DNA from: Thiomonas delicata
GTDB lineage: Bacteria; Pseudomonadota; Gammaproteobacteria; Burkholderiales; Burkholderiaceae_C
NCBI RefSeq assembly: GCF_900088825.1
Contig: NZ_LT592171.1
Span: forward strand, 522,009 to 586,008
Direction: 5' to 3'
Length of the DNA stretch: 64,000 nt
The stretch's first letter is position 1, and each line of letters starts with the position of its first letter. Shown one piece after another: positions 1 through 9,583 of the stretch. The notes beneath the pieces are model-generated. The model saw nothing but the letters and a program-made list of their open reading frames with translations, searched no databases and was not told the origin of the DNA. A program made the position numbers and the translations under genes.

Positions 1-32
1 GCCACGCCGGCGCGGCCTGCAAGTGTTCTCCC

Positions 33-1133
33 ATGATCGAGGCTGCGCACGAGCCGGCATACTTCGCCGGCGAGAATCCCCCCGCGCCCGGACAGCTGCA
101 TGAAGTGGCGGCCGGCGTGTACTGGCTGCGCATGCCCATGCCGCTGGCGCTGGACCACATCAACCTCTGGCTGCTGGAAGACGGCCGGGGCTGGACCGTG
201 GTGGACTGCGGGCTGCACACCGACGCCACGCGCGAAGCCTGGGAACGGATCTTCGCCGAGGGACTGCGGGGACGGCCCATCACCCGTGTCGTCTGCACCC
301 ACATGCACCCGGACCACATCGGCCTGGCCGACTGGCTGTGCCACCGCTGGGACGCACCCCTGTGCATGACCCAGGGCGAATACCTCAGCGCCCGGCTGCT
401 GTCCGCCGGACTGCCGCCCACCGATACCGCGTCCATGCTCGCGCACTACCGCCTGCACGGCGCCGATCCCGCCCACTTGCAGGAGCTGGCCGGCCGCGGC
501 AATTTCTATGCCCGCATGGTGCCCTCGGTGCCGCACGCCTACCAGCGGCTGGTGCACGGCCAGCTGCTGCGCGTCGGGCGCGACAACTGGCAGATCATCG
601 AAGGCGGCGGCCACTCGCCCGAGCATGCCTCGCTGTGGTGCGAGGCGCGCGGCCTGCTCATCGCGGGAGATTTGCTGTTGCCGCGCATTTCCACCAATGT
701 CTCGGTCTTTCCCATCGAACCGGAGGCCGACGCGTTGGGCCGTTACCTGCGCGCCCTCGCGCGCTTCACCGCGCTGCCAGCGGGCATGCGCGTGCTGCCC
801 TCGCATGGTTTGCCGTTCACCGGCGCGCACGCCCGGGTGCGGCGCTTGCGCATCCATCACGCCGAGCGACTCGCCCGCGTGCTGCAGGCCTGCCAGGGGC
901 AGGCCTGCACGGCGGCCGACCTCATCCCCGTGCTGTTCCGGCGCGAACTCGATGCGCACCAACTCGGTTTCGCCCTTGGCGAGGCCATCGCGCATGCCCA
1001 CCGCCTGTGGCACGTCGGCGCCCTGCGCCGCGAGTTCGACGCCCAGGGCAGGGCACGCTTCCGGGTCGTCGAGCGGTCGTCAGGAGAAACGGTGGATTTC
1101 GAGCAGGTCGCCGCGAGCGCGGCGGGGTTGTGA
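33..1133 (+). CDS. MBL-fold metallo-hydrolase
   Basis: Predicted zinc-dependent hydrolase of the metallo-beta-lactamase superfamily, 366 aa, probably cytoplasmic as no signal peptide is seen. The diagnostic HMHPDH motif lies at residues 90-95. Further likely metal ligands are H194 in GGGHSPEH, D213 in AGDLLL and H258 in PSHG. The last 100 or so residues look like the helical/winged-helix tail found in lactonase- or glyoxalase-like members of the superfamily. The substrate cannot be told from the sequence. The ATG at 33 gives a normal N-terminus. The gene converges on the DUF455 gene, with a 28-bp gap between the stops. Confidence 0.85.
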   Translation: MIEAAHEPAYFAGENPPAPGQLHEVAAGVYWLRMPMPLALDHINLWLLEDGRGWTVVDCGLHTDATREAWERIFAEGLRGRPITRVVCTHMHPDHIGLADWLCHRWDAPLCMTQGEYLSARLLSAGLPPTDTASMLAHYRLHGADPAHLQELAGRGNFYARMVPSVPHAYQRLVHGQLLRVGRDNWQIIEGGGHSPEHASLWCEARGLLIAGDLLLPRISTNVSVFPIEPEADALGRYLRALARFTALPAGMRVLPSHGLPFTGAHARVRRLRIHHAERLARVLQACQGQACTAADLIPVLFRRELDAHQLGFALGEAIAHAHRLWHVGALRREFDAQGRARFRVVERSSGETVDFEQVAASAAGL

Positions 1134-1161
1134 GACAGGCTAGGCGGCATGGCCTCACACC

Positions 1162-2025
1162 TTATGTCTTGCCTTCCAGCCACGCCATTTCTTCCGCCGT
1201 AAACCCCGCCTGCAGCCGCGCTTCGCGGTTGAACGGCGGCTTGAGTCGCGGCGCGGCGTATTCGCGGGCGATGGCGTCATAGGCGGTGCGCGGGTCGCGG
1301 CTAACCTGGGCGCAGGCCCAGTGGTACCAGCGGTTGCCAATGGCGACATGGCCGATTTCATCGGCCAGGATGCGGTCCAGGATCTCGGCGCCGTGCGCGT
1401 CGCCCGCCGCAGCAAGCTTGGCACGGATGCCGGGGTTGGCGTCCAGGCCGCGCGCCTCCAGGGTGCGGGGGACGAGGGCCATGCGGGCGAGGCAGTCGCC
1501 GGCGGTTTTCTCGGCCATGTCCCACAGGCCGTTGTGGGCGGGGAAGTCGCCATAGTCCGCGCCCAGGCTTTGCAGGTGTTCGCGCAGCAGGGTGAAGTGC
1601 TCGGCCTCCTCGGCCGCCACGCGCAGCCAGTCGCGGTAGTAGTCGGCGGGCAGGCCGGGGAAGCGCCAGACGGCGTCGAGCGCGAGGTTGATGGCGTTGA
1701 ACTCGATGTGGGCGATGGCGTGCAGCAGCGCGGCCCGGCCTTCGCGGCTGCGCGGGTCGCGCCAGGCCATGCGGTTGGGGGGCAGCAGTTCGGGGCGGCC
1801 AGGGCGGCCCGGCAGGAGGGCGCCGGCTGCGTCCGCCTGCAGGCCGGCTGCGGGGTCGATGAGCAGGTCGCCCGCACGCAAGGCGCGGTGCAGCGCCAGC
1901 GTGCGCTGCACCTTGACGGCCGGGTCGGCCAGCGCCAGCGCAGCCAGGGCCTGGCGGCGGGCGCAGGCGCAAACCGGGAGGCCCGCCGTGGAGGCAGGCG
2001 TACTCGCGGCGCGCGGTGGGCTCAT
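1162..2025 (-). CDS. DUF455 family ferritin-like protein
   Basis: Protein of 287 aa resembling the DUF455 family, which has a ferritin-like four-helix fold. Spaced acidic and histidine motifs typical of such helices are visible, for example EFNAINLALD, EEAEHFTLLREHL and a late DEIGH. These could bind a di-metal centre, but no reaction is established for the family. It is the third gene of a leftward run: NfeD-like, SPFH protein, then this gene, with 22 bp separating it from the SPFH stop. The start is the least certain part because the first 25 residues are low complexity. A start a little downstream is possible. Confidence 0.8.
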   Translation of the reverse strand: MSPPRAASTPASTAGLPVCACARRQALAALALADPAVKVQRTLALHRALRAGDLLIDPAAGLQADAAGALLPGRPGRPELLPPNRMAWRDPRSREGRAALLHAIAHIEFNAINLALDAVWRFPGLPADYYRDWLRVAAEEAEHFTLLREHLQSLGADYGDFPAHNGLWDMAEKTAGDCLARMALVPRTLEARGLDANPGIRAKLAAAGDAHGAEILDRILADEIGHVAIGNRWYHWACAQVSRDPRTAYDAIAREYAAPRLKPPFNREARLQAGFTAEEMAWLEGKT

Positions 2026-2047
2026 CAGGCGGTGTCGGTCCGCTGAA

Positions 2048-2953
2048 TCACTGCGATTTTTTCAACACGGCCATGGCCGATGCGATGAGCCCGGCAGCCT
2101 GGCTCATGTCGCCCGGCACGACCAGGGTGGTGCTGGCCTTGGCGAGGTTGGCGTAGGCGTCGAGGGCCTGCTGGGCGACCTTGAGTTGCACCGCTTCCGT
2201 GCCGCCCGGCTTGCCGATGGCGGCGGCCACCACCTCGAGCGCATGCGCGGTGGCATTGGCCACGGCCTCGATGGCGGCGGCCTCGCCCTGCGCGGTGTTG
2301 ATGGCGGCCTGACGCTCGCCCTCGGAGCGGGCGATGAAGGCCTGGCGTTCGCCCTCGGCGATGTTGATCTGCTGCTGGCGCGCGCCTTCCGAGGTGGCGA
2401 TGACGGCGCGCTTCTCGCGCTCGGCCGTGATCTGCCGCTGCATGGCGTGCAGGATCTCGGCTGGCGGGGTGAGGTCCTTGATCTCGTAGCGCAGCACCTT
2501 GACGCCCCAGGTCATGGCCGCTTCGTCGAGCGCCGACACCACGCTGTGGTTGATGTAGTCGCGCTCCTCGAAGGTCTTGTCGAGTTCGAGCTTGCCGATG
2601 ACCGAGCGCAGCGTGGTTTGCGCCAGTTGCGAAATGGCCAGCAGGTAGTTCGATGAGCCATAGCTGGCGCGCATCGGATCGGTGACCTGGAAGTACAGAA
2701 TGCCGTCGACCGTGAGCTGGGTGTTGTCGCGCGTGATGCAGACCTGGCTGGCGATGTCCAGCGGCACCTCCTTCTGCATGTGCTTGTAGGCCACGCGATC
2801 GACGAAAGGCACGATGAAGCTCAGGCCTGGCGCCAGGGTGCGGTCGTACTTGCCCAGGCGCTCCACCACCCAGGCATGCTGCTGCGGGACCACCTTCACG
2901 CCGCGCGACGCGATGATGATGGCGATGATGGCCAGGATGAGGGCGAGTTCCAT
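2048..2953 (-). CDS. qmcA: SPFH/Band 7 membrane protein (QmcA-like)
   Basis: Stomatin/prohibitin/flotillin-family protein of 301 aa, close in length and order of motifs to E. coli QmcA (about 305 aa). Residues 1-16 form a hydrophobic anchor. The Band 7 domain follows, with VPQQHAWVVERLGKYDRTL and PGLSFIVPF. A long Ala/Glu-rich coiled-coil then carries repeated EGERQA segments. Such proteins form membrane-associated oligomers linked to membrane quality control. The ATG at 2953 is chosen because GGAG lies 6-7 nt upstream; upstream in-frame codons only extend into the neighbouring gene. It follows the NfeD-like gene by about 70 bp, the usual NfeD-SPFH pairing. Confidence 0.9.
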   Translation of the reverse strand: MELALILAIIAIIIASRGVKVVPQQHAWVVERLGKYDRTLAPGLSFIVPFVDRVAYKHMQKEVPLDIASQVCITRDNTQLTVDGILYFQVTDPMRASYGSSNYLLAISQLAQTTLRSVIGKLELDKTFEERDYINHSVVSALDEAAMTWGVKVLRYEIKDLTPPAEILHAMQRQITAEREKRAVIATSEGARQQQINIAEGERQAFIARSEGERQAAINTAQGEAAAIEAVANATAHALEVVAAAIGKPGGTEAVQLKVAQQALDAYANLAKASTTLVVPGDMSQAAGLIASAMAVLKKSQ

Positions 2954-3021
2954 GGATGTTCTCCGAATGCGCAAATCGAGAGGGGCGCCCGCCGCGACAC
3001 GCGGCGGGCGCGTACCGGGGG

Positions 3022-3498
3022 TCAAGCGGCAGGCGTGTTGGATTGTGCCTGGGCGGCGTTGCCATGCGCGCTCGGCACGGGTTCGAGGACCAGGGTGTTT
3101 CCGTCCATGGCCTTGATGCGGTGCTGGCCCGGCTGCGCCTGGCCCTTGCCGCCGAAGCGGGCGGCCCAATCGGCGCCGCGGTAGTGCACGCGCGCCTCGC
3201 CGTTGGCGTCCCATGTGGCGACCTGCACGGTGGAGCCGATGTCCAGGTTGATGTCGCGGTTGGCGCCCGGGGCGGGCCTGACGCGCTTCTTGCGCAGGGT
3301 GTACAAGACATACACCGGACCGGCGCCGAACACTGCCGCGACGACCCATTGAACAGGAGTGTCCAGCCCCAGGTGGGCCGCCAGCGCGCCGGCCGCGGCA
3401 CCCACGGCGAGCATCAGCAGGTAGAAGCTGCCGCTGGTGAGTTCAAGCGCCACCAGCACGGCAGCGGCGATCCACCATTGAATCGGGGTGCTCATCAT
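3022..3498 (-). CDS. NfeD-like membrane protein
   Basis: Short NfeD-family protein, about 158 aa. It has two or three N-terminal hydrophobic segments (residues 7-70: IQWWIAAAVLVALEL, FYLLMLAVGAAAGAL, WVVAAVFGAG). A C-terminal OB-fold-like domain follows, with GSTVQVATWDANGEARVHYRG. NfeD proteins pair with SPFH proteins, and the SPFH gene lies directly downstream here, so a joint role in membrane organisation is inferred. Two adjacent ATGs (3498 and 3495) are possible. GGAG is 9 nt from the first and 12 from the second, so the first is preferred. The start faces the decarboxylase gene, and the divergent promoters must lie in 3499-3595. Confidence 0.85.
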   Translation of the reverse strand: MMSTPIQWWIAAAVLVALELTSGSFYLLMLAVGAAAGALAAHLGLDTPVQWVVAAVFGAGPVYVLYTLRKKRVRPAPGANRDINLDIGSTVQVATWDANGEARVHYRGADWAARFGGKGQAQPGQHRIKAMDGNTLVLEPVPSAHGNAAQAQSNTPAA

Positions 3499-3595
3499 GA
3501 TCGTCGTCTCCAACCGTTTCTCGCTGCGTTCACCGGATTTTTCTACACTTCGCCCTTCTATCACGCCAGAGGCCGGAACGCCACCGGAGCCCATC

Positions 3596-5854
3596 ATGCG
3601 CTTTCGTTTTCCCATCGTCATCATCGACGAGGATTTCCGCTCCGAAAACAACTCGGGCCTGGGCATCCGCGCGCTGGCCCAGGCCATCGAGCAGGAGGGC
3701 ATCGAGGTGCTGGGCGTCACCAGCTTCGGCGATCTCTCCAGCTTCGCCCAGCAGCAGTCGCGCGCCAGCGCCTTCATCCTGTCGATCGACGACGAGGAAT
3801 TCGCCGCCGCCGAAAGCGATGCCGAGGCGCCGGTGCTGCAGTCGCTGCGCAAGTTCATCGAGGAAATCCGGTTCCGCAACGCCGAGATTCCCATCTACCT
3901 CTACGGCGAGACGCGCACCTCGCGCCATATCCCGAACGACATCCTGCGCGAGCTGCACGGGTTCATCCACATGTTCGAGGACACGCCGGAATTCGTCGCG
4001 CGCCACATCATCCGCGAGGCGCGGGCTTATCTCGACTCGCTGGCGCCGCCGTTTTTCCGCGCTCTCGTCGGCTATGCCGCGGACGGCTCCTACTCCTGGC
4101 ACTGCCCGGGCCACTCCGGCGGCGTGGCCTTCCTGAAAAGCCCGGTGGGACAGATGTTCCATCAGTTCTTCGGCGAGAACCTGCTGCGCGCCGACGTGTG
4201 CAATGCGGTGGACGAACTCGGGCAACTGCTGGACCACACCGGCCCGGTGGCGGCGTCCGAGCGCAATGCGGCGCGCATCTTCCATGCCGACCATCTGTTC
4301 TTCGTCACCAACGGCACGTCCACCTCGAACAAGATGGTGTGGCACTCCACCGTGGCGCCCGGCGACGTGGTGGTGGTGGACCGCAACTGCCACAAGAGCG
4401 TGCTGCACGCCATCATCATGACCGGCGCGCTGCCGGTGTTCCTCACGCCCACGCGCAACCACTACGGCATCATCGGTCCGATCCCGAAAGAGGAATTCCT
4501 GCCGGAGAACATCGAGCGCAAGATCGCGGCCAACCCGCTCACGGCGCATCTGGCAGGGAAGGTCAGGCCGCGGGTGCTCACCATCACCCAGTCCACCTAC
4601 GACGGCGTGCTCTACAACGTCGACGTCATCAAGCAGATGCTCGATGGCTACATCGACACCCTGCATTTCGACGAGGCCTGGCTGCCCCACGCTACCTTTC
4701 ACCCGTTCTACACCGGCATGCACGCCATCGGCTATGGGCGGCCGCGCACGCGGGAGTCCATGGTGTTCTCCACCCAGTCCACCCACAAGCTGCTCGCCGG
4801 TCTGAGCCAGGCCTCGCAGATCCTGGTGCAGGACTCCGAGACGCGCAGCCTGGACCGCCCGCGCTTCAACGAGGCCTATCTGATGCACAGCTCGACCTCG
4901 CCGCAGTACGCCATCATCGCCTCGTGCGACGTGGCTGCGGCGATGATGGAGCCGCCGGGCGGCACCGCGCTGGTGGAGGAAAGCATTCTGGAGGCGCTGA
5001 ACTTCAGGCGCGCGATGCGCAAGGTGGCCGAGGAGTTCGGCCACGACTGGTGGTTCAAGGTGTGGGGCCCCGACGAACTGGCGCCGGAGGACATCGGGGC
5101 GCGCGAAGACTGGCTGCTCGGCCCCGAGGCGGACTGGCATGGCTTCGGGAAAATGGCGCCGGGCTTCAACCTGCTCGATCCGATCAAGGCCACGGTGATC
5201 ACACCCGGGCTGGATCTGCACGGCCGCTTCAGTGACACCGGCATTCCCGCGGCCATCGTCACCAAATACCTGGCGGAGCACGGGGTGATCGTCGAGAAGA
5301 CCGGGCTCTACAGCTTTTTCATCATGTTCACCATCGGCATCACCAAGGGCCGCTGGAATACCCTGGTGACCGCGCTGCAGCAGTTCAAGGACGACTACGA
5401 CCGCAACCAGCCGCTATGGCGCATCCTGCCGGAGTTCGTGGCCAAATTCCCGATGTACGAGAGGGTGGGGCTGCGCGACCTGTGCCAGCGCATCCATGGC
5501 GCCTACGAAGCCAGCGACGTGGCGCGCCTGACCACCGAGATGTACTTGTCGGACCTGCAGCCCGCCATGACGCCGACCGAGGCCTACGCCAAGATGGCGC
5601 ATCGCGACATCGAGCGCGTGAACATCGACGACTTGGAGGGGCGGGTCACCACGGCCCTGCTCACGCCGTACCCGCCCGGCATTCCGCTGTTGATTCCCGG
5701 CGAGCGATTCAACCGCAAGATCGTGCAATACCTCCAGTTCGCGCGCGACTTCAACCGCCAGTTCCCCGGTTTCGCCACCGACATCCACGGCCTGGTCGAG
5801 GAGGACGGACCGCAAGGCAAGCGCTATTGCATCGACTGCGTGCGGGGTGCATGA
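3596..5854 (+). CDS. Orn/Lys/Arg decarboxylase, PLP-dependent
   Basis: Fold-type I pyridoxal-phosphate decarboxylase of 752 aa, the usual length of the large bacterial arginine/lysine/ornithine decarboxylases. The N-terminal wing domain occupies about residues 1-125. The catalytic core contains SYSWHCPGHSGG, an HFDEAW motif with the likely PLP-ring aspartate near D359, and the Schiff-base lysine in STHK at about K398. A C-terminal domain ends in a Cys-containing tail. It would remove the alpha-carboxyl group of a basic amino acid to give a polyamine or diamine. Which substrate is used cannot be decided from sequence. The start at 3596 gives the typical N-terminus beginning MRFRFP. Confidence 0.93.
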   Translation: MRFRFPIVIIDEDFRSENNSGLGIRALAQAIEQEGIEVLGVTSFGDLSSFAQQQSRASAFILSIDDEEFAAAESDAEAPVLQSLRKFIEEIRFRNAEIPIYLYGETRTSRHIPNDILRELHGFIHMFEDTPEFVARHIIREARAYLDSLAPPFFRALVGYAADGSYSWHCPGHSGGVAFLKSPVGQMFHQFFGENLLRADVCNAVDELGQLLDHTGPVAASERNAARIFHADHLFFVTNGTSTSNKMVWHSTVAPGDVVVVDRNCHKSVLHAIIMTGALPVFLTPTRNHYGIIGPIPKEEFLPENIERKIAANPLTAHLAGKVRPRVLTITQSTYDGVLYNVDVIKQMLDGYIDTLHFDEAWLPHATFHPFYTGMHAIGYGRPRTRESMVFSTQSTHKLLAGLSQASQILVQDSETRSLDRPRFNEAYLMHSSTSPQYAIIASCDVAAAMMEPPGGTALVEESILEALNFRRAMRKVAEEFGHDWWFKVWGPDELAPEDIGAREDWLLGPEADWHGFGKMAPGFNLLDPIKATVITPGLDLHGRFSDTGIPAAIVTKYLAEHGVIVEKTGLYSFFIMFTIGITKGRWNTLVTALQQFKDDYDRNQPLWRILPEFVAKFPMYERVGLRDLCQRIHGAYEASDVARLTTEMYLSDLQPAMTPTEAYAKMAHRDIERVNIDDLEGRVTTALLTPYPPGIPLLIPGERFNRKIVQYLQFARDFNRQFPGFATDIHGLVEEDGPQGKRYCIDCVRGA

Positions 5855-5906
5855 GGGGCGGGCCGCCGGCCTGCGGAGGATCGATTGATGTGGCGCGCGC
5901 AGGGCC

Positions 5907-6036
5907 CAAGATCCTTCGCCCGCACGCAAGCGTGCGCAGGCACGCTTGTCGGGGCTCGTTGGCATGGCGCACATAGGCGCCAAGACCCTTCGCCGCGCGC
6001 GCAAGCGTGCGCAGGCACGCTTGCTGGTCGGGGCTC
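5907..6036. repeat. two-copy REP-like hairpin repeat
   Basis: Two imperfect direct copies of about 50 bp lie between the decarboxylase stop and the DUF3106-like gene. Each copy contains an identical 23-bp core at 5926-5948 and 6001-6023, 75 bp apart. Within each core CAAGCGTGC pairs perfectly with GCACGCTTG across a four-base loop, giving a strong hairpin. The flanks also match (CCAAGA-CCTTCGCC before, TCGGGGCTC after). The genes on both sides converge here, so the hairpins could end transcription from both directions. There is no clear T-tract, so a REP-like dispersed repeat is equally likely. Confidence 0.7.
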
Positions 6037-6328
6037 AGCGCTGTTGTTGGCGGTATTGGTCCCTCAGGCGCCGCTGCTCCTGGGGCGAGAGCTGTTGATA
6101 GCGCTGCTGCTCGCGCAGGATGCGTTCGCGGCGCTCGGGGGGCATGCGCTCCCACTGCTCCATGCGTTGGTTCCACTGCGGGCCGCGTTCATCGTTACGC
6201 GGCCGCTCGGCCAGGGCTGGCGCGGCCGCGGCCGCCAGTCCTGCCGACACGCAGACCGCCCATGCGGCGCCGCGCCATGTGCGAGCGAGCAAGGACAAAG
6301 GGGGACGAACTTCAGGCCGGATTGGCAT
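6035..6328 (-). CDS. DUF3106-like small periplasmic protein
   Basis: Exported protein of about 97 aa with a likely signal peptide (hydrophobic stretch WAVCVSAGLAAAAAPALA). The charged C-terminal half is rich in Arg, Gln and Glu, with MPPERRERILREQQRYQQLSP as seen in DUF3106 proteins. It is the third gene of a sigma/anti-sigma operon and overlaps the anti-sigma gene by 17 bp. It may be a periplasmic partner of that system, by analogy with CpxP/Spy-like Arg/Gln-rich proteins; this is inference. The ATG at 6328 places the signal peptide at the N-terminus. A longer form would add residues with no signal-peptide character. Confidence 0.7.
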   Translation of the reverse strand: MPIRPEVRPPLSLLARTWRGAAWAVCVSAGLAAAAAPALAERPRNDERGPQWNQRMEQWERMPPERRERILREQQRYQQLSPQEQRRLRDQYRQQQR

Positions 6329-6740
6329 GGCGCACGTCCTGCAGGGCCTGGGGATGGCTGGCCAGCCATTCGTAGAAATCCATGTTCTGCACCGCATCGG
6401 CCGTTTGCGCGTTCAGCATGGGCTGCATGGGCGCCTGGGTATGGCTGGTCAGCAGGGGCAGCGCAACCAGCGTGAAGGTCGCCAGCGACGCCGTGACCAA
6501 GCCCGCGGCCATCACGCGCGGCCAGCGCAGCTTGCGCGCAGGCTTGCGCGCCATGCGGCGCGCGGCGAGTTGCGGCAACGGCGCCAGACCGGCAGCGACG
6601 CGCGCGCCGAACCGCGCCTGCTCCGCGAGTGCAGGATTGGATTGCACGGCATCCTGGACGCGGTGTGCATGCTCGGCGTCGAGCATGCCCGCCCGCCAAC
6701 GGTCGATCTCGGCCGCCGTGATGGTTGTGTTGGTGTTCAT
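6312..6740 (-). CDS. putative anti-sigma factor, single membrane span
   Basis: Protein of 142 aa. It has an N-terminal cytoplasmic part with conserved-looking helices (EIDRWRAGMLDAEHAHRVQ), a basic stretch, one membrane span near residues 76-98 (VMAAGLVTASLATFTLVALPLL) and a short periplasmic tail. This layout and its place directly after an ECF sigma gene suggest an anti-sigma factor that holds the sigma factor at the membrane. No zinc-binding HxxxCxxC motif is present, so it is not a ZAS-type anti-sigma. The ATG at 6740 has AAGGTGA upstream. A GTG at 6755 overlapping the sigma stop codon is possible but less likely. Confidence 0.7.
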   Translation of the reverse strand: MNTNTTITAAEIDRWRAGMLDAEHAHRVQDAVQSNPALAEQARFGARVAAGLAPLPQLAARRMARKPARKLRWPRVMAAGLVTASLATFTLVALPLLTSHTQAPMQPMLNAQTADAVQNMDFYEWLASHPQALQDVRHANPA

Positions 6741-6751
6741 GGCGTCACCTT

Positions 6752-7351
6752 TCACGATGAAATACCCCCGGTGAATGGATTATCGCTCTGCAGCAACTCG
6801 CGCAGCCGGGTCAGGGCGCGTAAATGGTGTGTCTTGACGCTGCCTTCGCTTACGTGCATGGCCACAGCGGTGTCGGCGATCGACAGCCCCTCCATCTCGC
6901 GCAGCAAGAAAGCTTCGCGCTGACGCGCGCTGAGTTGCGTGATGGCGTCGGCGATGCGCCCGGCGAGCTGCATGTTGCCGACCTGATGGTCGGGTCCGGG
7001 CGCGGGGTCGGCCAAACTTTCCCAGGCCGCCGACGTGCCTTCGTCATCCTCGTCGCTGGCGAAGAAGAAATCGAAGACTTTTTCGATTTTCTTGCGCCGG
7101 TGCCAGTCGGTGATGCGATTGCGCAGAATGCTGTAGAACAGAGGCGCCCACTCATCCGCCGGCTTGTGGCGATAGCTGCTGACCAGCTTGACCAGGCTGT
7201 CCTGCACGAAATCGGCCGCCAAGTGCGTGTTGCCGCCGGTTTCCAGCAGGGCCATGCGCATGGCGCGGGGGCGCACTTCGAGGCAGAAGCGGTCGAGCGC
7301 AACTGGATCGGTGCTCACGTCATCGAGCAAGAGTGTGTCTGCATATTGCAT
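6752..7351 (-). CDS. ECF RNA polymerase sigma factor
   Basis: Extracytoplasmic-function sigma-70 factor of 199 aa. Region 2 is seen in THLAADFVQDSLVKL and YSILRNRITDWHRR (core binding and -10 recognition). Region 4 is seen in LSARQREAFLLREMEGLSIADTA followed by the recognition helix in VSEGSVKTHHLRAL (-35 recognition). The linker carries a Phe/Asp/Glu-rich insert (FDFFFASDEDDEG) that is unusual. The ATG at 7351 is preferred because an AGGA lies 9 nt upstream; a TTG at 7402 would add 17 residues. It heads the operon with the anti-sigma and DUF3106-like genes. Autoregulation is usual for such operons but no promoter was identified. Confidence 0.88.
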   Translation of the reverse strand: MQYADTLLLDDVSTDPVALDRFCLEVRPRAMRMALLETGGNTHLAADFVQDSLVKLVSSYRHKPADEWAPLFYSILRNRITDWHRRKKIEKVFDFFFASDEDDEGTSAAWESLADPAPGPDHQVGNMQLAGRIADAITQLSARQREAFLLREMEGLSIADTAVAMHVSEGSVKTHHLRALTRLRELLQSDNPFTGGISS

Positions 7352-7522
7352 AGCATAGTGTCCTGGTCCGGACGGGCGATGCGGCCGATTTTGTTCCGTC
7401 AACGCGCGAACAGCGGTTTTTCAGGACAGGCGCCGCCGATTTTTTTGTAACAGCTTGCGCCAGGCCGCGCCGATCGGGCCAGGCGGCATCCCTAGAATGC
7501 GCTTGCACTCCGATCGTCCGCC

Positions 7523-8710
7523 GTGAATCCCCTGCTCGACCGACTCCACGCCTATCCCTTTGAAAAGTTGCGCGCCCTGATGGCCGGCGTGCGGCCGAAT
7601 CCGTCCATGTCGCCCATCAGCCTGGGCATCGGCGAGCCGCGCCACCCGGCCCCGGCACTGGTGCGCGAGGCGCTGGTCGGCCATCTGGATGGGCTGTCAC
7701 ACTACCCGGCGACCGCCGGAACGCTGGAGTTGCGCCGTGCCTGTGCCGATTGGGCCGGCCGGCGCTACGGCGTGGCGCTCGACCCCGCAAGCCAGGTGCT
7801 GCCGGTCAACGGTTCGCGCGAAGCCCTGTTCGCGTTGGCACAGGTCGTGGTGGATGCCACGCGGCACGCGGCGACCGTGGTGTGCCCCAATCCCTTCTAT
7901 CAGATTTATGAGGGCGCGGCTCTGCTGGCGGGCGCGGCCTGCCACTTCGCACCCGTCGATGCGCAGCGAAATTTCGCAGTGGACTGGGATGCCGTGCCCG
8001 AAGCCGTGTGGCAGAACACGCAACTGCTTTACGTCTGCTCGCCGGGCAACCCGACCGGCGCCGTGATGCCGTTGCCGGAATGGGAACGATTGTTCGCCCT
8101 GTCGGACCGGCATGGCTTCGTGATCGCCAGCGACGAGTGTTATTCCGAGATCTGGTTCGGCGACAGCGCGCCGCTGGGCGGCCTGGAGGCCGCGCTTCGG
8201 CTTGGCCGGCGCGATTTTCGCCGCCTGGTGATGCTCACCTCGCTGTCCAAGCGCTCCAACGTGCCGGGTTTGCGCTCGGGTTTCGTCGCCGGGGATGCCG
8301 ACCTGCTCAGGGCCTTTCTCCAATACCGCACCTACCACGGCAGCGCGATGGGCCCCGCGGTGCAGGCCGCCAGCATCGCGGCTTGGGCGGACGAGGCCCA
8401 TGTGGTGGAGAACAGGCGCTTGTACCGCGAGAAATTCGCCCGCGTGCTCCCCATCCTGCAGCCGGTTCTGGATGTGCAGCGGCCCGATGCCGGTTTCTAC
8501 CTGTGGGCGGCCACGCCGGGCGACGATGTCGAATTCGCCCGCGGCCTGCTCGAAAACTACAATTGCACGGTTTTGCCCGGCAGCTTGCTTGCGCGCGAGC
8601 AGGACGGCCGCAATCCCGGGCGCAACCGCATTCGCCTGGCCCTGGTGGCCGGGGTGGATGAATGCGTCGATGCCGCCGAGCGCATCGCCGCCCATACCCG
8701 TAGCCTCTGA
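7523..8710 (+). CDS. dapC: succinyldiaminopimelate transaminase
   Basis: PLP-dependent class I/II aminotransferase, 395 aa. In the succinylase branch of lysine/diaminopimelate synthesis it converts N-succinyl-2-amino-6-oxopimelate to N-succinyl-LL-diaminopimelate. Visible features are [10 protein letters not shown] near the N-terminus, NPTG at 176-179, the PLP-ring aspartate in ASDECY (D204) and the Schiff-base lysine in SLSKRSN (K243). The assignment as DapC rather than another aminotransferase rests on the location directly upstream of dapD and near dapE. It starts with GTG at 7523, diverging from the sigma-factor operon; a shared regulatory gap lies at 7352-7522. Confidence 0.9.
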   Translation: MNPLLDRLHAYPFEKLRALMAGVRPNPSMSPISLGIGEPRHPAPALVREALVGHLDGLSHYPATAGTLELRRACADWAGRRYGVALDPASQVLPVNGSREALFALAQVVVDATRHAATVVCPNPFYQIYEGAALLAGAACHFAPVDAQRNFAVDWDAVPEAVWQNTQLLYVCSPGNPTGAVMPLPEWERLFALSDRHGFVIASDECYSEIWFGDSAPLGGLEAALRLGRRDFRRLVMLTSLSKRSNVPGLRSGFVAGDADLLRAFLQYRTYHGSAMGPAVQAASIAAWADEAHVVENRRLYREKFARVLPILQPVLDVQRPDAGFYLWAATPGDDVEFARGLLENYNCTVLPGSLLAREQDGRNPGRNRIRLALVAGVDECVDAAERIAAHTRSL

Positions 8711-8721
8711 CCGTTCCTCTT

Positions 8722-9543
<822 letters not shown>

Positions 9544-9583
9544 GACTGGCGGCGCGGCTTCGTTCAAACACCGGGAGAAACGC

